Positions 46,475 through 55,146 of a stretch of 64,000 bases of DNA are shown in pieces. Source of the stretch: Streptomyces melanogenes (GTDB lineage: Bacteria > Actinomycetota > Actinomycetes > Streptomycetales > Streptomycetaceae); assembly GCF_014649795.1 (NCBI RefSeq), contig NZ_BMTS01000016.1, forward strand, positions 1 to 64,000. Reading direction: 5' to 3'. The notes below the pieces were generated by a model. It ran no database searches. It worked only from the letters and a program-made list of their open reading frames with translations, and had not been told where the DNA came from. The first letter of the stretch is position 1. Each line of letters opens with the position of its first letter. A program made the translations under genes and the position numbers.

Positions 46475-46498
46475 AGTGTTCAATGGAAGTCGAACACT
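46475..46498. promoter_or_regulatory. Inverted-repeat operator between quinone oxidoreductase and ArsR genes
   Basis: AGTGTTC (46475-46481) and GAACACT (46492-46498) form a perfect 7-bp dyad with 10-base spacing. Candidate binding site for the divergently encoded winged-helix regulator. Confidence 0.7.
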
Positions 46499-46570
46499 CG
46501 GGAGTGTACGACCCGCATCGAACAGTCGGCAAGGGCGCACCGCCGGGCCCGGCCGCCAGGAAGGACACCG

Positions 46571-46885
46571 ATGACCCATCGCGCGGCACCCGAACACACC
46601 CACCCCGACAAGGTCCCCCTGATCACGGCCCTGGACGCGCTCGGCGACCCGGTCCGCCTCCAGCTCGTGCGCGAGCTCGCCGCGTCGCGGGAGTGGACGC
46701 GCAGCTGCGGCTCGTTCGACGTGCCGGTGCGCAAGGCGGCGCTGAGCCACCACTTCTCGGTGCTGCGCGCGGCCGGACTGGTCGAGCAGCGCGACGACGG
46801 GCCCAAGCGGGTCAACCGCCTGCGCCGCGAGGAGTTCGACGAGCGCTTCCCGGGACTGCTCGCCCTGGTCCTGCGCGGCGACTGA
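46571..46885 (+). CDS. ArsR-family winged-helix regulator
   Basis: 104 residues, with AGGAAGG before the ATG at 46571. Winged helix: ALGDPVRLQLVRELA, VRKAALSHHFSVLRAAGLVEQRDDG. One cysteine (RSCGSFD) lies in the loop before the recognition helices; with only one cysteine, metal sensing is unlikely but redox sensing by thiol modification is possible. It probably controls the divergent quinone oxidoreductase. Confidence 0.88.
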   Translation: MTHRAAPEHTHPDKVPLITALDALGDPVRLQLVRELAASREWTRSCGSFDVPVRKAALSHHFSVLRAAGLVEQRDDGPKRVNRLRREEFDERFPGLLALVLRGD

Positions 46886-46905
46886 GCGCCGCGCACCCCA
46901 CCGGG

Positions 46906-47577
46906 TCAGAGCCCTCCGGCCCGCACCAGCCCCGACTCGTACGCCAGGACGACCACCTGCACCCGGTCCCGCAGCCCCAGCTTCGTCAGGATCCGGCCGA
47001 CATGGGTCTTCACGGTGGCCTCCGAGAGGACCAGACGCGCCGCGATCTCGCCATTCGAGAGGCCCTGCGCGACCAGCAGCATGACCTCGCGCTCGCGCTC
47101 GGTCAGCTTGTCCATGGCGCCGCCGGGGCCCTGCTCCTTGCCGGTCGTCGGCAGCATCGGGGCGAACCGGTCCAGCAGGCGCCGGGTGGTGGACGGCGCC
47201 ACGACCGCGTCACCGCTGTGCACCGAACGGATGGCGCCCAGCAGCTCGCCCGGCGGCACGTCCTTCAGCATGAAGCCGCTGGCGCCCGCCTTCAGCCCAG
47301 AGAACGCGTACTCGTCCAGGTCGAATGTGGTCAGGATCAGCACCTTGGGGTGCGTCTCGGCCGAGCAGATCCGACGCGTCGCCTCCACCCCGTCGAGCCG
47401 CGGCATGCGCACGTCCATCAGCACCACGTCCACGGCGGTCGCGCGGAGGATCTCGATCGCCTCCGCGCCGTCGCCCGCCTCCGCGACGACCTCCATGTCC
47501 GGCTGGGCGGCGAGCACCATCCGGAAGCCGGTGCGCAGCAGCACCTGGTCGTCGACGAGCATCACGCGGATCGTCAT
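46906..47577 (-). CDS. NarL/LuxR-type response regulator
   Basis: 223 residues. The receiver has VDDQ, phospho-acceptor Asp55 in LMDVRMPRLDG, and LKDVPPGEL. The DNA-binding LuxR domain is LTEREREVMLLVAQGLSNGEIA followed by VKTHVGRILTKL. It lies 53 bases downstream of its kinase gene on the same strand. Targets are not evident from sequence. Confidence 0.93.
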   Translation of the reverse strand: MTIRVMLVDDQVLLRTGFRMVLAAQPDMEVVAEAGDGAEAIEILRATAVDVVLMDVRMPRLDGVEATRRICSAETHPKVLILTTFDLDEYAFSGLKAGASGFMLKDVPPGELLGAIRSVHSGDAVVAPSTTRRLLDRFAPMLPTTGKEQGPGGAMDKLTEREREVMLLVAQGLSNGEIAARLVLSEATVKTHVGRILTKLGLRDRVQVVVLAYESGLVRAGGL

Positions 47578-47630
47578 CGGGTCCCTCTTCCATCACGACG
47601 TACGGGAACAGTGTTTCGCGTACGGGAAAC

Positions 47631-48848
47631 CTAGTGGGCGGGCTTCAGCGGCAGCAGGGCGCTGATGCGGAAGCCGCCGCCCGGGCGCGGCCCCGCGTCC
47701 AGAGTGCCGCCGACCATGCCGACGCGCTCGCGCATGCCGATCAGACCGTGCCCCTGGCCGTCGGCGCCGCCGTCCTCGTACATCTCGTGCGCCGCGCCGC
47801 GCCCGTCGTCCTCGACCAGCAGGCCGAGCCCGTCGTCGAAGTAGACCAGCCGGACGCTGGCGCCCGCCTCCGGGCCGCCGTGCTTGCGCGTGTTGGTCAG
47901 CGCCTCCTGCACGATCCGGTACGCGGTGAGCTCGACGCCGCTGGGCAGCGGGCGCGGGGTGCCCTCGATCTTGAAGTCCACGGTGAGCCCGGCCGTACGC
48001 ACCTGCTCGACCAGCTCCTCGATCTGCTCGACGTCCGGCTGCGGCACGTACTCCCCCGCCTCCCGGTGCTCGCCCGTGCGCAGCACGCCGAGCAGGCGGC
48101 GCATCTCGGCGAGCGCCTGGCGGCCGGTCATCGAGATGGTCTCCAGGGCGATCTTCGCCTGGTCGGGCGCGCTCTCCATCACGTACGCGGCGCCGTCCGC
48201 CTGGACCACCATCACCGAGACGTTGTGGGCGACGACGTCGTGCAGCTCGCGGGCGATCCGGGCGCGCTCGGCGGCGACGGCGACCTTGGCCTGCGCCTCG
48301 CGCTCCTTCTCCAGGCGGGCGGCGCGCTCCTCCAGCTGGGCGAAGTACGCCCGGCGGGTGCGCATCGAGTCGCCGAGGACCCAGGCGAGGATGAACGGGA
48401 CGGTCATCACCACGACGAAGAAGACGGTCTGCCCCGGGCTCATGCCGTTGCTGTCGCCGTTGTCGCTGTAGTCCGGCCAGCGCACCATGGCGATCACCGC
48501 CGCGAGCAGCGAGCCCACCAGGGCGAACCGCGAGGCCCAGCGCTCGCCGACGGCGGCGGCGGTGTAGATCGCGACCAGCATGGCGAAGTCCGACACGTTC
48601 GGACTGACGTTCAGGGCTAGCTGGGCCAGCCCCATCACCGCCGCGAGCACCACCATCTTCTCGGGTGCGCGGCGGCGCAGCGCCACGACGACGCTCAGCC
48701 CGATCGCGATCAGCAGGGCGGCCGGCGTCGAGCCGTGGCCGACGCCGGCGGAGACGAGCGACATGCCGGAGATCCCGAGGAGGAAGACGGCCCAGAGGGT
48801 GTCGACCGCGGTCGGGTGTCTGCGGATGAAGTCGTAGAGGCGCTGCAC
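47631..48848 (-). CDS. NarL-type sensor histidine kinase
   Basis: 405 residues. Four to five membrane helices fill the first ~160 residues with almost no external loop, so sensing is probably within the membrane. A coiled region (QLEERAARLEKEREAQAKVA) leads to the HisKA_3 box ARIARELHDVVAHNVS and a C-terminal ATPase domain (VEDDGRGA, HGLIGMRERV). The GTG at 48848 has TACGCT (48861-48856, minus strand) seven bases upstream: leaderless. Partner of the response regulator downstream. Confidence 0.92.
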   Translation of the reverse strand: MQRLYDFIRRHPTAVDTLWAVFLLGISGMSLVSAGVGHGSTPAALLIAIGLSVVVALRRRAPEKMVVLAAVMGLAQLALNVSPNVSDFAMLVAIYTAAAVGERWASRFALVGSLLAAVIAMVRWPDYSDNGDSNGMSPGQTVFFVVVMTVPFILAWVLGDSMRTRRAYFAQLEERAARLEKEREAQAKVAVAAERARIARELHDVVAHNVSVMVVQADGAAYVMESAPDQAKIALETISMTGRQALAEMRRLLGVLRTGEHREAGEYVPQPDVEQIEELVEQVRTAGLTVDFKIEGTPRPLPSGVELTAYRIVQEALTNTRKHGGPEAGASVRLVYFDDGLGLLVEDDGRGAAHEMYEDGGADGQGHGLIGMRERVGMVGGTLDAGPRPGGGFRISALLPLKPAH

Positions 48849-48952
48849 GTAACCCAGCGTAGGGATGTCGGATCGGTGCCAGGGTCAACCGGAGGATCGA
48901 TCCGGGTCGCCGGGGCGTACTCCCCAAGGTGGAGGGAGCCTAGCCTTCTGCT

Positions 48953-49930
48953 GTGAATCACGAGGTGAGGGACGACACGGCGGGGGCTTCGCAGCCCTGG
49001 TCCGGCTGGCGGGCGGCGACCGAACGGGCCCTCTACGGCCCCGACGGCTTCTACCTCCGCCCCGAGGGCCCCGCAGGCCACTTCCGTACCTCCGTCCACG
49101 CCTCGCCGCTCTTCGCCCGGGCGGTGGCGCGGCTCCTGGAGGAGGTGGCGGGGGAGCTCGGCGGCGGCGAGGTCGCGTTCGTCGACATGGGCGCGGGGCG
49201 CGGGGAGCTCGTGACGGGCGTACTGGCGGCGCTGCCCGCCGGATTCCCCGTACGGGCGTACGCGGTGGAGCGCGCGGCGCGTCCGCCGGGGCTGGACGGG
49301 CGGGTGACGTGGCTCGCCTCGCCTCCCGCCGGTGTCCGGGGCCTCCTGTTCGCCAACGAATGGCTGGACAACGTCCCGGCGGACGTGGCCGAGGCCGACG
49401 CGGACGGCGTCCCGCGCGAGGTCCTGGTCCGCCCCGACGGCACCGAGCGCCTCGGCGCCCCCGTCTTGGGCGAGGACGCGCGGTGGCTGGAGCGGTGGTG
49501 GCCGCTGCGGGAGCCCGGGGAGCGGGCGGAGATCGGGCGCACGCGGGACGAGGCGTGGGCGAGCGCCGTCGGCACGCTGTCGGCGGGCCTTGCCGTGGCG
49601 GTGGACTACGCGCACGTGGCATCCGCGCGGCCCCGGTACGGCACGCTCACGGGGTTCCGGGGCGGGCGCGAGGTGCCGCCCGTGCCCGACGGCACGTGCG
49701 ACATCACGTCGCACGTGGCCCTGGACGCGTGCGCGGGCCCGTCGTCGGAGCTCCTCCCCCAACGCGAGGCCCTCACGGCCCTCGGCATCACGGGCACCCG
49801 CCCGCCGCTGTCCCTCGCGTCGACGGACCCGACGGCGTACGTCCGGGCGCTGTCGCGGGCGGGCGAGGCGGCGGAGCTGACGTCCCGGGGCGGACTCGGC
49901 GACTTCCTGTGGCTGCGGGAGCGGGTGTGA
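48953..49930 (+). CDS. MidA/NDUFAF7-family SAM-dependent methyltransferase
   Basis: 325 residues. The SAM-binding loop is FVDMGAGRGEL (~76-86) and the family signature N-E-x-x-D is present as FANEWLDNVPA (Asn135, Glu136, Asp139), matching the NEFFDALPV-type motif of NDUFAF7. The mitochondrial relative dimethylates an arginine of complex I subunit NDUFS2. The next plus-strand gene is an NDUFS2/NuoD homologue, a telling pairing. The GTG has TAGCCT six bases upstream (48941-48946), so a leaderless mRNA is likely. Confidence 0.85.
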   Translation: MNHEVRDDTAGASQPWSGWRAATERALYGPDGFYLRPEGPAGHFRTSVHASPLFARAVARLLEEVAGELGGGEVAFVDMGAGRGELVTGVLAALPAGFPVRAYAVERAARPPGLDGRVTWLASPPAGVRGLLFANEWLDNVPADVAEADADGVPREVLVRPDGTERLGAPVLGEDARWLERWWPLREPGERAEIGRTRDEAWASAVGTLSAGLAVAVDYAHVASARPRYGTLTGFRGGREVPPVPDGTCDITSHVALDACAGPSSELLPQREALTALGITGTRPPLSLASTDPTAYVRALSRAGEAAELTSRGGLGDFLWLRERV

Positions 49931-50160
49931 CTTTGTCCGCGGACCGTGGTGGGCTGGTCGCGCAGTTCCCCGCGCCCCTAAATGCGCCCCTGCGGGGCGC
50001 CCCTGTAGGGGCGCGGGGAACTGCGCGAGCAACCGACCACAGCCCGCAGACGAACACCGGCCCGATAAGGGGCGCGGGGAACTGCGCGACCAGCCCGCCA
50101 CGGTCCGCAGACGAACGGGTCCGGGGGCGCAGCCCCCGGGGAAACCCACCCACCCCCAGG
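49931..50160. repeat. Three-copy palindromic repeat cluster, locus 6
   Basis: Copies at 49960-49979 (GCGCAGTTCCCCGCGCCCCT), 50007-50026 and 50068-50087 (inverse). A GGGGGCGCAGCCCCCGGGG palindrome follows at ~50133. It separates the methyltransferase from nuoD-like by 267 bases, so read-through between them is probably limited. Confidence 0.75.
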
Positions 50161-50197
50161 TAGGAAATCGCGCCCCCCGCCGGGGATACTGTCGCCC

Positions 50198-51340
50198 ATG
50201 ACGGAGACCACGGTCGGCATCGGCGGCGCGGCGGAGAGCACCGACATGGTGCTCAACATCGGCCCCCAGCACCCCTCCACCCACGGCGTGCTCCGCCTCC
50301 GCCTCGTCCTCGACGGCGAACGCATCCAGCACGCCGAACCGGTCGTCGGGTACATGCACCGCGGCGCCGAGAAGCTCTTCGAGGCGCGCGACTACCGCCA
50401 GATCGTCATGCTCGCCAACCGCCACGACTGGCTCTCCGCGTTCTCCAACGAGCTCGGCGTCGTCATGGCCGTCGAGCGCATGCTCGGCATGGAGGTCCCC
50501 GAGCGCGCCGTCTGGACCCGCACGCTCCTCGCCGAGCTGAACCGCGCGCTCAACCACCTCATGTTCCTCGGCTCGTACCCCCTCGAACTGGGCGGAATCA
50601 CCCCGATCTTCCACGCCTTCCGCGAGCGCGAAGAGCTCCAGCACGTGATGGAGGAGGTCTCCGGCGGGCGTATGCACTACATGTTCAACCGCGTCGGCGG
50701 CCTCAAGGAGGACCTGCCGCTCGGCTGGCTGGGCCGCGTCCGGGAAGCCGTCGCCGCCGCCAACTCGCGGATGGACGTGTACGACCGGCTCGTCCTCGGC
50801 AACGAGATCTTCCGCGGCCGCACCCGCGGCGTCGGCGTCCTGTCCCAGGAGGCCGTGCACGCGTACGGCGTCAGCGGCCCCATCGCCCGCGGCTCCGGCG
50901 TCGACTTCGACCTGCGCCGCGACGAGCCGTACCTCGCGTACGGCGAACTCCAGGACACCCTGCGGGTCGTCACCCGTACCGAGGGCGACTGCCTGGCCCG
51001 CTTCGAGGTACTGCTCGAACAGACCCACAACGCCCTCGAGCTGGCCGACGCCTGCCTCGACCGGCTCGCCGAGCTGCCGCCCGGGCCGATCAACCAGCGC
51101 CTCCCCAAGGTCCTGAAGGCCCCCGAGGGCCACACCTACGCCTGGACCGAGAACCCGCTCGGCATCAACGGGTACTACCTGGTCAGCAAGGGCGAGAAGA
51201 CCCCGTACCGGCTCAAGCTCCGCTCGGCCTCGTACAACAACATCCAGGCCCTCACCGAGCTCCTGCCGGGCACGCTGGTCGCCGACATGGTCGCGATCCT
51301 GGGCTCGCTCTTCTTCGTCGTGGGCGACATCGACAAGTAG
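50198..51340 (+). CDS. Stand-alone NuoD-like (complex I 49-kDa) subunit
   Basis: 380 residues. Family motifs: GPQHPSTHGVLRLRLVLDG with quinone-site His29, GYMHRGAEKLFEARDY (Arg55 equals the arginine methylated in NDUFS2), NRALNHL, and the C-terminal end LGSLFFVVGDIDK. Where canonical NuoD has the quinone-binding tyrosine (LDY), this protein has Trp78 (HDW). No other nuo gene is adjacent, so it is a paralogue outside the main 14-gene operon. GATACT (50185-50190) seven bases before the ATG suggests a leaderless mRNA. Confidence 0.9.
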   Translation: MTETTVGIGGAAESTDMVLNIGPQHPSTHGVLRLRLVLDGERIQHAEPVVGYMHRGAEKLFEARDYRQIVMLANRHDWLSAFSNELGVVMAVERMLGMEVPERAVWTRTLLAELNRALNHLMFLGSYPLELGGITPIFHAFREREELQHVMEEVSGGRMHYMFNRVGGLKEDLPLGWLGRVREAVAAANSRMDVYDRLVLGNEIFRGRTRGVGVLSQEAVHAYGVSGPIARGSGVDFDLRRDEPYLAYGELQDTLRVVTRTEGDCLARFEVLLEQTHNALELADACLDRLAELPPGPINQRLPKVLKAPEGHTYAWTENPLGINGYYLVSKGEKTPYRLKLRSASYNNIQALTELLPGTLVADMVAILGSLFFVVGDIDK

Positions 51341-51356
51341 CCCCGCCAGGCATACG

Positions 51357-51391
51357 AAAGGGCCCCGGCGCATCAAGCGCCGGGGCCCTTT
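51357..51391. terminator. Bidirectional terminator between nuoD-like and 51410 genes
   Basis: Perfect 15-bp stem AAAGGGCCCCGGCGC (51357-51371) / GCGCCGGGGCCCTTT (51377-51391) with a five-base loop, between convergent stops. Confidence 0.9.
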
Positions 51392-51409
51392 CCTCCTACC
51401 GTCTACGCG

Positions 51410-52465
51410 TTACGAGATCGCCGTCCGCAGCACCGCCACGTCCAACTGCTCCGTCTCGTCGTGCGCGGTCAGGTCGATGACCTTGCCCACGACCCGCTCG
51501 GGGCCGGTGTGCGGCCGCTCGGCCAGGACCTCCTCGCCCACCACGTCGGCCAGGTCCTCCGTCGCGGCAGCCTCTATCGCGGCCTCGACCGCCTCCTTCT
51601 CGACCGCGGTGCCGAAGAAGTCGAAGCTGCCCTCGGGCCGTACGGCGGGGCGGGCGACGTACGGAACGACCGCCGCCGCGACCGGCTTCGGGGCCGCGGG
51701 CAGAGCGGGAAGGGCGGCGGACGACGGGCGGACGTGCTCCCCGCTCCCGGCGGCCGCCGAGCGCTTCCCCTGCGGCCCGTCCGCCTCCCGGTCCGCCGGG
51801 GCGGCCGGGGCGGGCGACGGACGCACACCCTTCGGAGCCGGAGCCGGAGCCGAAGCCGGGGGCTTGGCCTTGGCCTTGGCCGCCTCCGCCGCCGCGCTGC
51901 GCGCCTCCTGGGCACGCCGTGCGTACGGCAGGTTCTCCAGCGCCTTGGAGGCGGCCGCGTAAGCCGCCGGCGTCGGCGTACTGGCCGCGGCGGGCAGCGC
52001 CTTGGGCGCGTGGGCCTCCAGGGCGAGTTGGCGACGGCCCTCCAGGGCGCTGGCGCGCTCGGTCTCCGCCGTCGCGTACCGCCGCAGCAGGGCCGCGTGT
52101 TCGCCGCGCAGCCCGGCGAGCTCCATGCGCTTGGCACGGAGCTTGGCGTCCAGGCGGCCGCGCAGCTCGCGCGACTCCTCCAGGTCCGCCTCCAGTTCGG
52201 CGATCCGCTCCTCGGTGCGCCACTGGTCGGCGGCGCGCGAACGGGTCAACTCGGCGACCCGGCGGCCGGCCGCCCGGTCCCAGCCGCGCATCAGCACCGA
52301 GCCGGTGACGGCGGCCACCGCGGCGGCCGCGGCCAGGCCCCGCAGTGCCATGGGCTGATCGAACAGCCAGGCGCCACCGGCGCAGAAGACAGCGGCGCCG
52401 GCGACGGCCGACGGCGAGAGGAGCCTGTGCAGAGGAGGGGAATGGCGGTGGCGTCCACGTGGCAT
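51410..52465 (-). CDS. Membrane coiled-coil protein, unknown function
   Basis: 351 residues. Two membrane helices near the N-terminus (~19-36 and ~42-58) are followed by a long coiled coil (~75-150: ELTRSRAADQWRTEERIAEL, LEESRELRGRLDAKLRAKRM). A Pro/Ala-rich disordered stretch (~155-265) and an acidic C-terminal segment (EAAIEAAATEDLADVV) complete it. The layout suits a scaffold linking membrane and cytoplasmic partners, as with DivIVA-like or polarity proteins, but there is no sequence evidence for a specific one. Confidence 0.75.
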   Translation of the reverse strand: MPRGRHRHSPPLHRLLSPSAVAGAAVFCAGGAWLFDQPMALRGLAAAAAVAAVTGSVLMRGWDRAAGRRVAELTRSRAADQWRTEERIAELEADLEESRELRGRLDAKLRAKRMELAGLRGEHAALLRRYATAETERASALEGRRQLALEAHAPKALPAAASTPTPAAYAAASKALENLPYARRAQEARSAAAEAAKAKAKPPASAPAPAPKGVRPSPAPAAPADREADGPQGKRSAAAGSGEHVRPSSAALPALPAAPKPVAAAVVPYVARPAVRPEGSFDFFGTAVEKEAVEAAIEAAATEDLADVVGEEVLAERPHTGPERVVGKVIDLTAHDETEQLDVAVLRTAIS

Positions 52466-52573
52466 GGCCTGAAATTTACCGTGCGTAGACGCCCAATGGA
52501 GCCCCGGGCCGCCAATCTCCCGAATCTTCTCGCAACCGCCTTCTGCGGGTCCGGGCTTTAGCCCCCGCTTTCG

Positions 52574-53557
52574 CTACTTCTTGATCAGTCCCTTCGACTG
52601 GAGATAGTCCTTCGCCACGTCGGCCGCCTTCGCCCGCTCCGCGTCCACCTTGCGGTTCAGTTCGACGAGATCGGCGGTCGTCAGCGCGGTGGTGAGCTTG
52701 GCGAGCGCGTCGGCTATCTCCTGGTCGCCCGCCTCCTTCGCATTGACCACGGGAAGGACGTTGTCCGCGTTCTGGAGCTTCTTGTCGTCCTCCAGGAGCA
52801 CCAGGCCGTACTGGTCGAGCGTGGCGTCGGTCGTGGTGGTCAGCACCAGCTGGTCGACGCCGTCCTTGACCGCCTGCTTGGCCTGCGGGGTGCCGACGCC
52901 CTTGGGGTCGATGCCGCCGACCTCGATGCCGTACTTGGACTTCAGGCCCGGGGCGCAGAAGGGGCGGACCGTGCACTCGTCGCCCGCCGCGACCTTGACC
53001 TTGACCTTCGACTTCCCCAGATCCGAAAGGGTCTTGAGGTTGTTCTTGGCGGCGAATTCCTTGGTCACCGCGAACGCGTTCTGGTCGACGGCCGCGCCCG
53101 CCGGGAGCACCTTGAGTCCGCGCGGGGAGGCGAGCTTGGTGAGCTCGGCGACCGTCGCCGCCGCGTCGCTGGAGGCGAGCGGCTTGTCCTTCGCCTTCTC
53201 GCCGTTCACCTTGGCGTTGAGGAATTCGGTAAGCGTAGCCGCGTATTCCGGAACGATGTCGATCTCGCCCTTCTCCAGGGCGGGTTCATACAGCTCGCGG
53301 TTCTTCACCGTGGTGATCGAGGTGCCGTATCCGGCGTCGCGCAGGACCTGGGAGTAGAGCTCGGCGAGGACGGCGGACTCGGTGAACCCAGCGGCGCCGA
53401 CGGTGAGCGAGCCCTTCTTGCCGCCCCCGCTACCGGCGCCGCCGCTGCTGCCCTTGTCCTTGTCCTTCTCCAGGCTGTCGCCGCCGCACGCGGCTAGCGA
53501 ACCTGCCAGTGCCAGCGTGCCCAGTACCGCACCGGCCGTGCGCAGGATCTTGCTCAT
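52574..53557 (-). CDS. Osmoprotectant (betaine/choline-type) ABC substrate-binding lipoprotein
   Basis: 327 residues. Signal sequence with lipobox SLAACGG (Cys24), then a Ser/Gly/Lys linker and an OpuAC/ProX-type binding domain (LTVGAAGFTESAVLAELYSQVL, EIDIVPEYAATLTEF). Delivers a quaternary-amine compatible solute to the two permeases encoded upstream on the same strand. The exact ligand cannot be read; the aromatic cage residues were not mapped. Confidence 0.92.
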   Translation of the reverse strand: MSKILRTAGAVLGTLALAGSLAACGGDSLEKDKDKGSSGGAGSGGGKKGSLTVGAAGFTESAVLAELYSQVLRDAGYGTSITTVKNRELYEPALEKGEIDIVPEYAATLTEFLNAKVNGEKAKDKPLASSDAAATVAELTKLASPRGLKVLPAGAAVDQNAFAVTKEFAAKNNLKTLSDLGKSKVKVKVAAGDECTVRPFCAPGLKSKYGIEVGGIDPKGVGTPQAKQAVKDGVDQLVLTTTTDATLDQYGLVLLEDDKKLQNADNVLPVVNAKEAGDQEIADALAKLTTALTTADLVELNRKVDAERAKAADVAKDYLQSKGLIKK

Positions 53558-53597
53558 GAACGTTCACCATCCGAGAGTCAGCGATTGCGAAAGGGAG

Positions 53598-54284
53598 TTA
53601 CGGGGTCGTGCCCTGCGCGCGGCGGTGCCGCAGCGGGCTGAACAGCCGGTCGGCCACCACCAGCACGCCCTCGACCAGCAACGCGAGCAGCGCGGCGAGG
53701 ATCGCCCCCGCGACCACCTGCGGTGTGTTGTACGTGGCGAACCCGGCCGTGATGATCCGGCCGAGGCCCCCGAGCCCCACCATGGAGGCGATCGTCGCCG
53801 TCGCCACCACCTGCACCGCGGCCGACCGCACCCCGATCATGATCAGCGGGTAGGCGAGCGGCAGCTCGACCCGGGCGAACAGCTGGCCGCCCGACATCCC
53901 CATCCCGCGCGCGGCCTCCACCACCGACCGGTCGACCTCGCGCATGCCCACGTAAGCGTTGGTCAGCAGTGGCGGCACCGCGAAGAGCACCAGCGCGATG
54001 ATCGTCGGCAGGTACCCCTCCTTGCGCAGCGGGGTGAGCATCAGCAGGGCGAGCACCGCGAAGACCGGCACCGCCCGGCCCACGTTGGAGATGTTGACCG
54101 CGAGCGCCCCGCCCCGACCGATGTGCCCGAGCCACAGTGCCAGCGGCAGCGCGATCGCGCAGGCCACCAGGAGCGAGACGCCGCTCACGTAGGCGTGCTC
54201 GGCCAGGCGGTGCCAGGCGCCGTCGTCGCCCGACCAGTTGGACCCCGTCGTCAGCCAGGTCCAGGCGTCGGCCATGACCCCCAT
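53598..54284 (-). CDS. Osmoprotectant ABC transporter permease
   Basis: 228 residues, five to six membrane helices. The EAA coupling motif is VVEAARGMGMSGGQLFARVELPLA, here given as EAARGMGMSGGQ, which docks on the ATPase. The start at 54284 shares one base with the previous permease stop (TGATG), so translation is coupled. Same length as its partner permease, consistent with a heterodimeric channel. Confidence 0.93.
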   Translation of the reverse strand: MGVMADAWTWLTTGSNWSGDDGAWHRLAEHAYVSGVSLLVACAIALPLALWLGHIGRGGALAVNISNVGRAVPVFAVLALLMLTPLRKEGYLPTIIALVLFAVPPLLTNAYVGMREVDRSVVEAARGMGMSGGQLFARVELPLAYPLIMIGVRSAAVQVVATATIASMVGLGGLGRIITAGFATYNTPQVVAGAILAALLALLVEGVLVVADRLFSPLRHRRAQGTTP

Positions 54285-54970
54285 CAGCGCGCCCCCGCCG
54301 TCGTCCGTATGCGTGTCCACGGGGTGAGCAGGCGCTGGAGGCCGAGCAGCAGCAGGTCCGCGACGAGCGCGAGCAGCACGCACAGCACCGAGGCGGTGAG
54401 CACCTGCGCCTTGAACGTGGACTGCACGCCGTCGCCTATGAGGTTGCCCAGGCCGCCCTTGCCGACCACCGAGCCGACCGTGGTCAGCGCGACCGTCGAC
54501 ACCGTCGCGATGCGCACGCCGGCCAGCAGCGCGGGCAGCGCCAGCGGCAGCTCGACCTCGAACAGCAGCCGTATCCGTCCGTACCCCATCCCCCGGGCCG
54601 CTTCGCGGACTTCGGCGGGGACGGCTTCGAGGCCGGCCAGGATGTTCCGCACCAGGATCGTCAGCGAATAGAGCACCAGGCCGGTGACGACCAGCGACGC
54701 GGAGAGCCCGAACACCGGAAGCAGCAGCGAGAACATCGCCAGCGACGGCACCGTGTAGAGCACGGTCGTCAGGGTCAGGACCGCGCCCGCGACCGCCTTG
54801 CGGCCGCGCGCGAGCAGCGCCAGCGGAAAGGCGATCAGCAGCCCGATCAGCACCGAGACCACCGTGATCCACACATGCTGGACCGTGGCGTCAGTCAGTT
54901 CCTGGCTGCGGGAGTGCACGTACTCCCAGCAGATCCAGTCGTTGCGCACCAGGCAGTTCTGCGCGCTCAC
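54284..54970 (-). CDS. Osmoprotectant ABC transporter permease
   Basis: 228 residues from the GTG at 54970 (GGAGG about ten bases before). The frame stays open to 55111 but overlaps the divergent promoter region. EAA motif EVREAARGMGYGRIRLLFEV. The N-terminal stretch before the first helix contains two cysteines and several Trp (NCLVRNDWICWEYV), facing outside. First gene of the minus-strand permease-permease-binding-protein operon. Confidence 0.93.
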   Translation of the reverse strand: MSAQNCLVRNDWICWEYVHSRSQELTDATVQHVWITVVSVLIGLLIAFPLALLARGRKAVAGAVLTLTTVLYTVPSLAMFSLLLPVFGLSASLVVTGLVLYSLTILVRNILAGLEAVPAEVREAARGMGYGRIRLLFEVELPLALPALLAGVRIATVSTVALTTVGSVVGKGGLGNLIGDGVQSTFKAQVLTASVLCVLLALVADLLLLGLQRLLTPWTRIRTTAGAR

Positions 54971-55146
54971 CGTGCCCCACCTCCCCCGCCGGATCCCATG
55001 AGTCCCCCTACCGAACGTCTGTCTGGCGACCCTAACCCCCACCACTGACAATCGCCGAGGGCCGGTGGGGGATGCCCGCAATCGCACACAGAGCGGCAAC
55101 ATGGGGTTCACACAGCCACGGTCACCACCGGCGACAATGGGGAACC

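Noticed and set aside
47631..48848. Link of the two-component pair to the neighbouring complex I genes
   Set aside because: Only divergent adjacency supports it; no binding motif for the response regulator was found near 48849-48952 or 50198.
49931..50160. CRISPR-like array in the three-copy repeat cluster
   Set aside because: Copies are in mixed orientation with unequal spacing and are palindromic themselves; no cas genes.
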